From Rhizophagus clarus (lineage: Eukaryota > Glomeromycota > Glomeromycetes > Glomerales > Glomeraceae), in NCBI GenBank assembly GCA_015698045.1, contig BLAL01000018.1, forward strand, positions 186,001-250,000: a stretch of 64,000 nt of DNA. Direction: 5' to 3'. Under the pieces are notes generated by a model, which saw only the letters and a list, made by a program, of their open reading frames with translations, made no database searches and was not told the DNA's origin. Positions 11,621 to 21,735 of this stretch are shown here, piece by piece; position 1 is the first letter of the stretch, and every line of letters begins with the position of its first letter. The position numbers were made by a program, and so were the translations under genes.

Positions 11621-12207
11621 ATTAAAAACTGAAAAAGAATAATAAAAATAAATAAATTAAGTATAAAATACCGAAAAAAAGTGAAAAAATAAATAAAATA
11701 AAATAAATTTTGGTAAATACCAAGTAATTTAATTTACTGAAATTAGTATTTTTTAAAAATAAATCCACATATATCTATTATAAACTCTACGCAAACATAA
11801 TATGTGAGTTACTCCCAAATTGACCGATCTACGCAAACTCAATTTGTAGGTTTAAAAAGTAATTTCATATAAACTCTATGCAAACCTGTATGTGAGTTAT
11901 ATTAGTATTATTCGGGATCCTGCTGGGACCATTAGTTCTGGTGTTTTTTTTTTTGTAACTTTACATATAAAAACGCCTAGTTTCGGCTTTTTTTTTAATA
12001 ATAAAGCTTGAGCCAGCTTGAGCCAGCTCAAGCTCAACTTGGCTTGAGCCAGAATTTTTCATGGCTCAGCTTGGCTTGAATGAGTTGAGCCAAGATTTTT
12101 TGTGACTTGACTCATTTTGGCTCAAGCCAGAATTTTTTTTTTCAAGTCAAGCCAAGCCAGACTGTAGTTTGACTTGAGCTGGCTCATGCGGAGTTTTAGC
12201 CATCAAT

Positions 12208-14034
12208 AAGTAATCAACCAGTTTTCTATTAATTACCAATCAGTCATATGACCGATTGGTGACTGATTTTTTATATTTTGACCTGTGTAAAATATCTAAG
12301 ATTAACAAAAAAATTGGTAACGTTATAATGAAATTGGTAGTAAACTTTATTTAATCATATTTAATTACTAGGTATAAAAATTCTGATAAATTTAATAAAA
12401 TCAGTGATTTTTTAATAATTTTATCAACTCAAATTGAGTACAAATAGTAAATAATTAAGTTTGTACTTCTTTGCTAATATTGACTTGTACATTCGATAGG
12501 TGACCAATTTTGTGGCTGATGTGGCTGAATATAATATTACCCAAATAACCAATAAAAATTGATAATTTTGTTGATCATATAATTGTATGATCATGATTTA
12601 ATTATTTATTTATCATTTTTTTTTTTCAAAATTTTTTTTTTTCTCTCACAAATTTTTACTTTATTATTTTTGTTTAAAAAATAAAGATAAAGGTATATTT
12701 TTGTTGAAATTTCTTTTCCCATTATTATGTTATTCTTAACACTCTTACTAATATATTTTTCTAATGTATTTCTTCTTACTAATGTCCTATTAACAATGTT
12801 CTACTATCGAGTTTTTTACTTTATTAGTTTTTTTAAAAAATAAATACAAAGATACATTTTTTGTTGAAATTTCTTTTTCCATCTTGTTAATACTCTTACT
12901 AATATTTTTTTCTAATGTGTTTCCTCCTACTAACGTTCCTACTAACAATATTCTACTGTTAAATATTTTTTATTTCTTACTTTTACTAATACTTCTACTA
13001 ACATTAACACTAATATTAAAACTTATACTTTATATTTTTTTTATTGATGTTCCTTTTTTATTTCTACTAACTTTCATACTAACATTAATACTAACACTTT
13101 CTAATGTAAAAATTTTTTTATTAACGTTTCTTTTCTTTTGCTAACACTTCTACTAATATTCATACTAACACTTCTATTACTAATATTTTATTTTCTTTCA
13201 AATTAAATAGATATAATAAAATGAAAACAAGCAAATAAGTGAACATTAATTGTAAATAAATTATAATTTATGTAAAAAGTAGTGAATTTTTTTTATAATA
13301 TTTTTTGTATAATATTTTTTTTATTATCGACTGAAAATATAAATAAAACTTTCAGTAATTACAATTAAATGAATTAAATTACTTTTAAATTACAATTGTA
13401 TTTAAATTATAAATCTACTACTATTAATGCCTCATAAATGCTATACTTTTCAGCTATTTGATATGTATGAAAATTATGAAATTATACTTATATTTCAATT
13501 CAAATACAAATAGGATACATATTAGATATATATAGGATACTTATTAGCACTATCTGATAAGTGTATAATATTTGTCTGATATTTTTTTAAAATATATCAA
13601 GTACCCAATAAATCTATGATATGTAACTGATATTTAACTACCCAATATGTATGAGATATGTATCCAATATAAATGTTATATGTCACCAATTTTCTGCAAC
13701 TAATGGGTATATATCAGATACCCAATATGTGTAGTATTATTAAATAGCATACATATATTTCACACATATTAGGTATATATCAGTTACCTGATATATACCT
13801 GATATGTACTCGATAATATCAATTTTGACCAGTGATGTAATTATATCCTAAAGTTAGAAGAGAGAAAAAAAATTTTGGAATTAGTACTGTTTAAAAAATA
13901 CAAATTTCTTCATAAATATTATACCTAGCCTTAAGAAAATTAAGATCTGACATCTGAGTACTTTTGATATTGCTAAACAGCTTTACTTAAATATAAAAAG
14001 TGATTTCATTAAACTAAAATTTATATTACATATA
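12208..14034. other. Gene-free AT-rich repeats
   Basis: No gene is visible. 12,690-12,960 holds two tandem copies of a ~158-bp block starting TTTTTGTTGAAATTTCT (12,698 and 12,856). A CTACTAACATTAATACTAA-type simple repeat continues to 13,200. 13,490-13,820 is a degenerate repeat of GATACATATTAGGTATATAT-like motifs. Open frames here are low-complexity artefacts. Confidence 0.55.
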
Positions 14035-14050
14035 GTTAAATTTAGTAAAC

Positions 14051-16106
14051 TTTTTTTTTTTTTTTTTTTTTTTTTAGTCAAAGGAAGTGCTTTTATTCAG
14101 AGAAGAAAGATAGAAAAGTATACAAAAAAAACACTGAAACCAAACCTACCCGTTCCCCACATTAGGGTCACAAATATATCCTATGACTACTATATCCCTA
14201 GCCTATTCTCTTTGATATAATAGGAAGTCTAGTTATAGAATTGTTCAAGGTATAAAGGTAAACGACAAAATAAAAAGAAAAATTCTACGATCTAATAAAA
14301 CAAAAACATTACATAAAGCGAATGCTAAGCATGACAAGAAGTTAGTATGGAATCTTCTATCTATCCCTCCCAACTAAACTAAATATAATGTTCTAATAAT
14401 GCCTTCAGCCCAGCGATTAAATGTTTTACATCCGGCTTCTTAGACTGGTCGGTTCTTGAGTGATCGATCTTCTTGGTAGAACGTCCAGATTTGGGGGTTT
14501 TATTTTGATCGTTCTTGCGGTTGTTAGTATTAAAACCTGAAAAAGAAAAATTAGACCCTTTAGGTGTCTGTAAAGATTTGTCTGCATTGCCAATTCGAGC
14601 AGATTTGCGTAAATTCTTGAAGTTGGGGGTGGAATAACGGCACCAAGATATTCTAACGTCATTCCAAAGCTGAGGGTTATTAATGCGAGTGGAAACATGA
14701 TCCCAAGTGTCAAAGTAACCTATCAGCTTCCTGGATCCATCAACTTCTTTAACTAATTTAAAAGATTTTATGCCACTATCCAACAAAAATTGGTGAGGGC
14801 GTCCGTTTGGGAATAAAGAGGCATCCGTCATGTCGTCTGGTAGATTATACATGACGGCTTGGAACTTTTCTCGTTGTTTCCTTTCTGAAAGGTTCCAGGA
14901 AGCAGGAAACCATTGAACAGGGATTCCTCCCAAGTTGACAGTCCAGTCCCCTCCATTATAGCATTTCAAGCACTCATGGTCTGGAATCAGTCTAACCCTC
15001 GCGGATAAATACTTCTTGTGCACCCTAGTGCTGACTGATATGACCTTACCCCATCGTCCTAAATTGGCCAACAGAGTATAGTTATCCCATTTGGCCGGGA
15101 TATCATAGACTACAAGATCCAATAATTGTGCTTGTTCTTGATCTTGAGGAATATACCCGGTGATGATAACATTTCCATTTTTTAAGACCTTGTCTGTCTC
15201 TTTCTGTTTTAATTTCTTACCATTGTCTATAGGAGTTGATTGTGGCTTGGAATCTCGCTTCAACTGCTGCTTATAGGGTGTGGAAGGAGGAGAAAGAATA
15301 CTTTGATTAAAAGTAACCGTCCTTGAACCAGAAGGTTTGGAGGGTGTAAACTCAGGAGATTCAGCGCTAAAAGTGGGCACTACGTTTTCATCCAGTCCAG
15401 AAGGAGTTTGTAGTTGCAAAACTTTCTTCTTCTCCTTACGGGCCTTCTTTTTAGCACTCCGCTTCTGAGATTTGGTTAAGGGCGTGACAGGAATAGGTGT
15501 AATATTACGTGGGGGTGTGGCGAGTAATTCGTCATCCACATCATCCAATGATCCTACAGAATTTGTATCAGGAACATCAAAATTCATCGACGTGTCTGAT
15601 TGGTGCATAGGATCCCCGAGATTTTCCATATCGGGGGTTTGTTTACTTGCAATTTCCAATGCTTGGCAAATTTCGGAATCCATGAGAACAATTTCCCTGT
15701 ATTCGTCGTCCAAGAGAAAGAGATTAAGTAAAGTAGCTAAAAGTTGAGCTGAATAGGAGAACAGCCGGCAAAGTCAATAACTTCTGCCAACTGTACCAGA
15801 GGGATAAGTTTGTCCTCGTGTATTTCGCAGAAACTCTCCATTGCTTCAGGGTACGTAGGTATTAGTGAGCAGAGGAGAGAACTTGGAGTTATCTCGACGA
15901 ATTTTTTCATAAATTTAATGATAACATCGTGAAAACGGTCAGAAGGTATACTCTTTAGAGCAGTAGTAGGGGTAACTTTGGTCGAAGAAGACGTTTCTGC
16001 TATTTTTGGAGCTGGTTTACTTAGCAAAAAACCTTTCTTCATGATAAAAATAAAAAAAATTTTTCTTCCGTGAAAATTTGGTTCACAGATCTGCAGGAAA
16101 GAGTCC
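14051..16106 (-). mobile_element. ORF1-only retroposon with poly(A) tail and 16-bp target duplication
   Basis: The perfect direct repeat GTTAAATTTAGTAAAC lies at 14035-14050 and 16107-16122. The element between them reads on the minus strand and ends in 25 A residues (T25 at 14051-14075) that directly abut the duplication. These are hallmarks of LINE-machinery (target-primed) retrotransposition. Its 2,056 bp encode only an ORF1-like protein (14379-16042) with no endonuclease or reverse transcriptase. It is thus comparable in layout to 'half-a-LINE' elements that rely on another LINE for movement. The perfect duplication suggests a fairly recent insertion. Confidence 0.85.
14379..16042 (-). 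pseudogene. ORF1-like RNA-binding protein of retroposon, one frameshift
   Basis: The protein starts at the ATG at 16042 and runs 101 residues to a stop at 15737. The next frame, without a stop, continues from about 15,750 to 14379 (over 444 residues), so a single frameshift near 15,740 separates the two halves. The N-terminal half has a helical stretch (DRFHDVIIKFMKKFVEIT). The second half has a Lys/Arg-rich tract (KKKARKEKKK), then two RRM-like blocks: VVYDIPAKWDNYTLLANLGRWG followed by VMYNLPDDM...GYFDTWDHVSTRI, with ISWCRYSTP at the end. The tail is basic. Residues and order resemble the remains at 52,997-54,641. RNA or RNP binding in retrotransposition is inferred. Confidence 0.6.
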
Positions 16107-16122
16107 GTTAAATTTAGTAAAC

Positions 16123-17167
16123 AAAAAACAAGAATAAGAGAATATTATTATAAAAAATGTATTTTTTTATAAATATAATATTTAATTTTATGAAAACTAA
16201 AGTGTATAAAATCAATAATATATTGAAAAAAGAAAATATCTTTTTAAAAAGATTTTTAAAAGTACGAGTAAAATTAAAATTTTTTCTTTTTTTTTTTTGG
16301 GTTGGCCTAAGCATGAATAAAACTTCTTTATTGTGATGATAGTAGATAAAAGTGCTATGTAGTTAAAAATCACGCTGCATACGAATCTTACTTTAAAATC
16401 TAGAGTAACTATCTAGTAGATACCCACTGATCCCTAGGATGAATAATAATTTTTCGCCTCCTTTGATAACATTCCCCCTCATGACATCTTCACGTAAAAA
16501 ATGAACAACTAAAACACTTTGGGCATAACTCCTAGCACCCAACTGTCTGGACACCCAAGAAACTAACACCTCCAACTCCTTGAAACCCCCCTTTTGGGAA
16601 TTAACAAACCAAAATTAGACCTAATACCCATCCCTCACAAAAGAAATTAAAGAGAAAGGATTTCAAAAAAATAAATATATACAGTAAAATTACAATAACA
16701 AAAATGGAGCTTCTTAAAGATCATCATAATCCTAAAAACCCCTTTAAAATAACTATTCTAAAATTAAAGAAAATGTAAACAAATTAAAATATTATGAAAG
16801 TGACTATCTATTGTTATCCTTTATTCTATTTAGAGTTTTGCATTATATTCGCATTTTTCTGGTGATCTATTTCTGTGCGTAATTAAGCCAGAACGTTCTC
16901 GTTCTTTTTAATTTTTTTCTTCTTGCGTGCAATGCTATTCTTAACAAATGGGTTTGTCAGTGTACTTGAATCATTTTGTATTTGTTGTAATTGTGTTAAG
17001 CTTCTTCTTCGAGGTGCGAAGTCATTTTTTAACTGAATTACTAGCACTATTAAGACGTTTGTCTGGTAATTTATCCATAGAATCCATCAAACCATAAATT
17101 GGTTGATTATAAATATCCACGCTTATAGGGCATTGACATTTCTCTTCTGTTATTACTGTATTTACTT
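16123..17167. other. Gene-free stretch with possible retroposon 3' end
   Basis: A T-rich run at 16,285-16,298 is followed by GGGTTGGCCTAAGCATGAATAAAAC. That resembles the poly(A)/3' end (minus strand) of another decayed retroposon. Within 16,393-16,600 the base composition is more balanced, and a short minus-strand frame exists without recognisable domains. Otherwise AT-rich sequence. Confidence 0.35.
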
Positions 17168-17473
17168 TCATCGTTGCTCTGTCATATTTCTTAATGTTGT
17201 ATCCTCAATATGAGCTGTTGTATTATTTACTTTAATAATTATTTTAGGAGTCTTATTGTCAACTCCATATTGTGTATTATCTGTCCGAATCAATGCTGAG
17301 TCAATTGTTATTTCCAATCTTGAAAAAATATTATTATCAAACTCAGCCTCAAACTCGTTATAAAAGGAATTAGATATAGGATCATAGCCAATTCGACATG
17401 GTAAACATTGTGAGAGATACGGATGTTTGTCACTACTGACTAATATACACATATGACATAAAACTATTATCAT
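17168..17473 (-). CDS. Hypothetical small Cys-containing protein, possibly secreted
   Basis: The frame opens with an ATG and runs 101 residues. The first ~13 residues are hydrophobic (MIIVLCHMCILVS), which could act as a signal peptide although it lacks a basic N-terminus. Two CxxC pairs occur (C6-C9 and C24-C27). The remainder is polar and Asn/Asp/Thr-rich. A possible continuation (KCQCPISVDIYNQPIYG) lies in another frame just downstream, at about 17,145-17,030, so the gene may be spliced or broken. I do not recognise a family. It sits alone in a repeat-rich region and may be a chance frame. Confidence 0.3.
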   Translation of the reverse strand: MIIVLCHMCILVSSDKHPYLSQCLPCRIGYDPISNSFYNEFEAEFDNNIFSRLEITIDSALIRTDNTQYGVDNKTPKIIIKVNNTTAHIEDTTLRNMTEQR

Positions 17474-17857
17474 TCTAATTGAATAGTGCAGCTGAGGTCA
17501 AACCTAAAAGAAGCCTAATTAACTAGTATTTAACTTTAAACCAGCATGGATACATCAGGAGCAAAATAAAAAGTAATCAGTATAACATTTTGTCATTTTC
17601 CATGTGATTTTGATCAGTCTAACTACTAACTATGAATCAATATTTGTTAGTATAATTAAAAACAAATTATCCAATCAAATTCCTTTTTCTTATTTGGATC
17701 AATAAACAAACCCCTAAAAAAGAAAGTTACACTAAATTATCATTAATATTTCAATACCTCCAGCCTCTTAAAACTAAATAAGAAAAAGAGACCAAAGATT
17801 AAAATATTGACAAACAAAAAAAATAACTAAAGAAAAAATCATTAATATTCCTAGATA

Positions 17858-18037
17858 TAGATGCCATCCAAATCTAAAATAATTTGGGATTATGGTAACC
17901 CAAATGTACAAATCCAAATTAATTTATAAATTACATATATAAATTTTGCAATTTGTACATTTGGGATTTAGGAATTATAGTTGTTAAAATGTATAAATTA
18001 ATTTAGAATTTACTTAAAATAATTTGGGTAGCATCTA
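17858..18037. mobile_element. TA-flanked MITE, 180 bp
   Basis: The inverted ends TAGATGCCATCCAAAT and ATTTGGGTAGCATCTA are flanked by TA on each side (17856-17857 and 18038-18039). The interior holds a second facing pair, ACCCAAATGTACAAAT / ATTTGTACATTTGGG. This is the Tc1/mariner target pattern. No coding capacity. Confidence 0.55.
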
Positions 18038-18039
18038 TA

Positions 18040-19109
18040 CTTCTAGAAATCTAAAGAGAAAATTGGAGAAAAAGGTACAATACCAAACTACTACTTCTAC
18101 ATCCTCTTAAATAACCCTTAAGCAAAAAAAAGTAAGCGTCATTTCTTATTATAAACAAAAACTTTAACCAATGACTTCATTATATTATTCTTCATGCTTT
18201 CAAAACAAATAATATTGATGAAAAACCCTTCTTTTAGGGTATTTAAGATCAGGTAGTCTAGACGCTAATCTTATCAAAGTTTTTAGAAATACAAAGAGAA
18301 TTTAAAGTTTGTGATCATAAGTTATTTTCTTAGTAAAGTTTATACCAAACCAGTAGTAGTTCTGTTAAAACTTGATATTTTTAAACTGGACGAATTTTAA
18401 AAGACATGGTTAAGTCTTATAAAAAAGAAAATATTACTTGAAAAAAATCTAAAAAACCAAAAGTCCAAGCTTTTCTTCAGCATCCTTCTGTTGAAAGAAT
18501 GGTCAAGTAATCTGCAAGTGAGAAATGTAATCAATTCTTCTTCTTTCTAATTAATTATATTCATTTTAATTAATAATAATTGATTAATAAAAATTAAAAA
18601 AAGATTTAAATATTTTTATTTAATTTATAATTTACTAAAATTATACAGATTATCATGTGCTAATATGATTATTAATAATATTATTATTACAATAAACAAA
18701 TTCTTACATTTTATAAGTTTTAAAATTATCAAAAAATATAAAATTATTTATTATATAAATTTTGCAATTTACAATACATAAGTTTAAAATATTTAAAAAT
18801 ACAATAACTTGATTAATAATAATCCAAATAATATAAAATTACCATCATTCAAATTGTCTCAATGAAATGATTCTGATGAACTACAATTTATCATTATATA
18901 ATTACTGGATTAAAAGTTATAATAAGAAATATCTAAATTGTTAATGCATAATTTTATACAGAGTCAAATTAATTCTTTAAAAATGAAATTATTATTATTT
19001 AAATTATCTTTGTAAAACAAATCTAATGAATTCTAAATTATGAAAATCTGATTACTGTATACTAAAACATCATCAATTTAAATTTTAATTTTTAAAACTA
19101 TATGAACTA
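18040..19109. other. AT-rich sequence without visible genes
   Basis: No frame longer than about 60 codons, no conserved motif and no clear repeat apart from simple AT tracts. Confidence 0.5.
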
Positions 19110-19526
19110 GAGCTCTGAATTTCCAGTTCAGTTCTGTTTTTAGTTCTTATTTAACTCTCTAATATAAAATTTTACTGAAAGTATTTTTCAGCCTAAAATT
19201 TTTACTGAAAAATGTTTTCAGGTCATACTTTTAACCGAAAATATTTTCAGTTAAAAAATACTATTGAAAAACATTTTCAGTTTAAAAAATTAGTTTTAGT
19301 TTCATTTTCAGATCAAAAAATGGAACTGAAACCATTTTTTTGAAAAACACTTCAAACTGAAAATGTTTTTAGATGAAGTTTTTTAACTAAAAAAATGTTT
19401 TTCAGTTAAAAGATGATTCTAAAACATTTTTAATAAAAATCTTATTCCAAAAAGCGTCCAGTAAGGAACCAAGTTCAGAACCAGAAATGGAACTGAAAAC
19501 AGAACTGAACTGGAAATTTGGAGTTC
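19110..19526. mobile_element. Inverted-repeat MITE, 417 bp, TA-flanked
   Basis: The arms pair over about 45 bp: the left starts GAGCTCTGAATTTCCAGTTC and the right is its complement with a few mismatches. TA lies outside each end (19108-19109 and 19527-19528). The interior is a string of ACTGAAAATGTTTTCAG-type motifs in both orientations, so the whole element can fold. No coding capacity. Confidence 0.5.
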
Positions 19527-20103
19527 TAATATAAACTTTTGCAAATTTGCATAATATTATATTTTTATTATTTTTGAATATGTGATTTTATGAATATTAT
19601 ACCATATAACTTATGCAATAATATAATACAAATTATGTAATATTATATCTTACTAAATTTCTTGATAAAAGTACTTAAAAAACATGTTAAAGATACATGT
19701 AAAAATAATCATTTGAAATATTATAAAAATTGAATATTAGTGTATCTTGTAGAATTAAAGCAGTTATTGCTGCAAATGGACATAGGATACATTATTGAAT
19801 TTTTATCTAAATTAATAAATTAAGATATAGGGAATATATTTAACTTAGTTTTTTTATTTGCATTACATTATAGTATGTAAATCATTTCACTTTGAAAAGT
19901 GACTGCCCAGATTATAGCCAAATTTGGATTCATACATGATGAAACTGTAATATTATCAATAAAAATCTGGATCTACAACAAATTGACAATTCCAGAATAG
20001 CTCAGGTATTTCGGCATATCTTAAGAACTTTTTTTCAATGAATGCTTTTTAGATATTTCAAATCTACTACCATGGAAGCTAAAGCGGACAAGAAATGGAT
20101 TTA

Positions 20104-20806
20104 CAGTGGATGAAAAAAGTCTTCAGAAAAACATTTCCATTTATTGTGCAATGAGTAAATGGGGTCTTTGCAATAGAAGGTACGAAATTCAAAAAAAAAT
20201 AAAAATTTAATTAATATTAAATTTACACTTATTTTAGTATAAAAAACATAATTAGCATATAAAGTAAATTTAAAAATTTTTTTGAGTTTCGTACCTTTCA
20301 ATTGTAAAGATCCCAAATGTTTGTAACATGTGAAAATTTGCGGATATACCCCTTGTGATGTGAAAAATTAGTATATTAGCAATAGACTACATGCTATCTG
20401 TCTATTAAAATATAAGTCACCCAAAAAATCATCAGAAAAAAATAAGTTAGCTAATTTTGACTAATCGAGCAACTTTAAAAAGCAGTTTCATGGTAAATAT
20501 TCAGCCAAATTTTTTTATTCTGTTTGTTGAATCATAAAGCGTAACTATTAAAAATTTTATGGCACATTAATGATAAAATTAAAGTTAAATTTGAAAAACT
20601 TAAAAAATCATGAAATTTTTGATTAATGTAATTTAAAGACACTATAACCCAAATTTTTATTAAGAAATCACACATTGTGTATTAAGACAAAAATATTTTT
20701 CAGACCTGTTTCCATATAAAACTTATATATTTTTAATGATTTATAAGTCAATTATTGGCTAGATATTGACTGGAAAAATTATTCTGAAGACTTTTTTCGT
20801 CCACTG
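20104..20806. mobile_element. Tc1/mariner-type MITE, 703 bp, carrying a nested MITE
   Basis: The ends CAGTGGATGAAAAAAGTCTT and their complement pair over about 25 bp with one mismatch. They begin CAGT and are flanked by TA (20102-20103 and 20807-20808), both typical of Tc1/mariner. No transposase is encoded. The 154-bp element at 20161-20314 was inserted into it later. Confidence 0.65.
20161..20314. mobile_element. 154-bp MITE, copy 1
   Basis: The ends GGGGTCTTTGCAATAGAA and the complement pair over about 29 bp, and the insertion is flanked by the 4-bp duplication AAAT (20157-20160 and 20315-20318). A second copy of the same length lies in inverted orientation at 51652-51805. The right terminus has decayed slightly (GATCCC instead of GACCCC). 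Confidence 0.8.
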
Positions 20807-20923
20807 TATGATTATAAAAAATTGGTTATAGATACCGGAAAACATGGCAAGAGTTATAATAATAAACATCACTTGATTTATCTTAGCGTTTATTTAGAAG
20901 CTGCAATGTGATAATACCGTTAA

Positions 20924-21295
20924 ATGAAAAAGGCAAGAGGAATTACTCTTAAAGATAAACGTTCAAACTTCATTTATGATCAATCATCAGGACATTCATC
21001 CAAACCATCTGCAAGACATAATAATAGAAGAGTTAATGGTCATTTTAGTCACTCCATTTTGGCGAATTTGAATGATGATGAAAAACAAATTGGAGTATAT
21101 AACAATCTTTACCTCCCACTACTGGTATCGCCTCCTCTACTAAGTACTAGAGCAGATCGTCTTTGGAAAGTCCATCCTTTAATGTGGACTGTTATGAAAG
21201 GCTTTGTCATTTTTTTATGGTGGATCCTTGGATCCCCACACTTCAAACAATACTATATATACATCAAACTTAACTACTTCGGGGATATTGATTAA
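20924..21295 (+). CDS. Hypothetical 123-residue protein
   Basis: The frame starts with ATG and runs to TAA without introns. The N-terminal half is basic and polar (KKARGITLKDKRSNF, HNNRR). One hydrophobic segment near residues 88-102 (VMKGFVIFLWWILG) could be a membrane anchor. I recognise no family. It lies between a MITE and the BK-type channel gene, with nothing that links it to either. It may be a lineage-specific gene or a chance frame. Confidence 0.35.
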   Translation: MKKARGITLKDKRSNFIYDQSSGHSSKPSARHNNRRVNGHFSHSILANLNDDEKQIGVYNNLYLPLLVSPPLLSTRADRLWKVHPLMWTVMKGFVIFLWWILGSPHFKQYYIYIKLNYFGDID

Positions 21296-21735
21296 TGTTT
21301 TTATTTTTGACTAGTTTATTTTATTTTATTTTATTTTAATGATTTTTATTGTTAGTTTTTTTATTATTTATTTTATTAATTTTGTATCAGTTATATGCAA
21401 ACAGTCGAAATGATAGGATCATGTCAAGATTTTCAGCGTGTAATTATTAAAGGCTTAAACTGAATGTATCAACGTCTTCCAAAAAATAAATTTGGTACTC
21501 ATTTATTATTAAAAATGTTACACAAAATCTTAATTATCTTACAATTGATCTTACTTTGATCAACATGTAAAAATAAACGGCTATATTTTATTTATTTATA
21601 TTTAATTATTTTTTTTGAATAAATAGACAAAAAGTATTGACATATGTACCTCTTATCATCATAAAAATTACATTACTAATGTACAAAATCTTTAAACAGC
21701 TATAAACCATGATCAAATTCATCTATGGTACATGC
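21296..21735. other. Intergenic sequence, AT-rich
   Basis: About 440 bp between the hypothetical gene and the stop codon of the channel gene. It probably holds the channel's 3' untranslated region. No other feature seen. Confidence 0.5.

Larger units (their letters stand above)
8731..12197. mobile_element. 3.47-kb terminal-inverted-repeat element with 10-bp target duplication (Mutator-like signature)
   Basis: The direct repeat AGCCATCAAT flanks both ends (8721-8730 and 12198-12207). Inside it are inverted ends AAAGCTCCGCATGAG / CTCATGCGGAGTTTT with one mismatch over 15 bp. Sub-terminal arms made of GGCTTGAGCCAGCTC-type repeats extend for roughly 200 bp on each side. A target duplication of 9-11 bp with long ends is typical of Mutator-like elements. 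No transposase frame is present, so the element is non-autonomous. It contains, in order, a GCCAGTACCAATAGTTCTGGC hairpin repeat, the nested element at 9028-10057 and the 119-bp array at 10250-11620. Confidence 0.65.

Noticed and set aside
12884..13144. 86-codon hydrophobic frame
   Set aside because: It is a translation of the CTACTAACATT simple repeat, not a membrane protein.
16393..16575. 60-codon minus-strand frame as a reverse transcriptase fragment
   Set aside because: Composition hints at old coding sequence, but no RT or other motif can be read.
20101..20316. 71-codon minus-strand frame
   Set aside because: It lies wholly within the termini of the nested MITEs.
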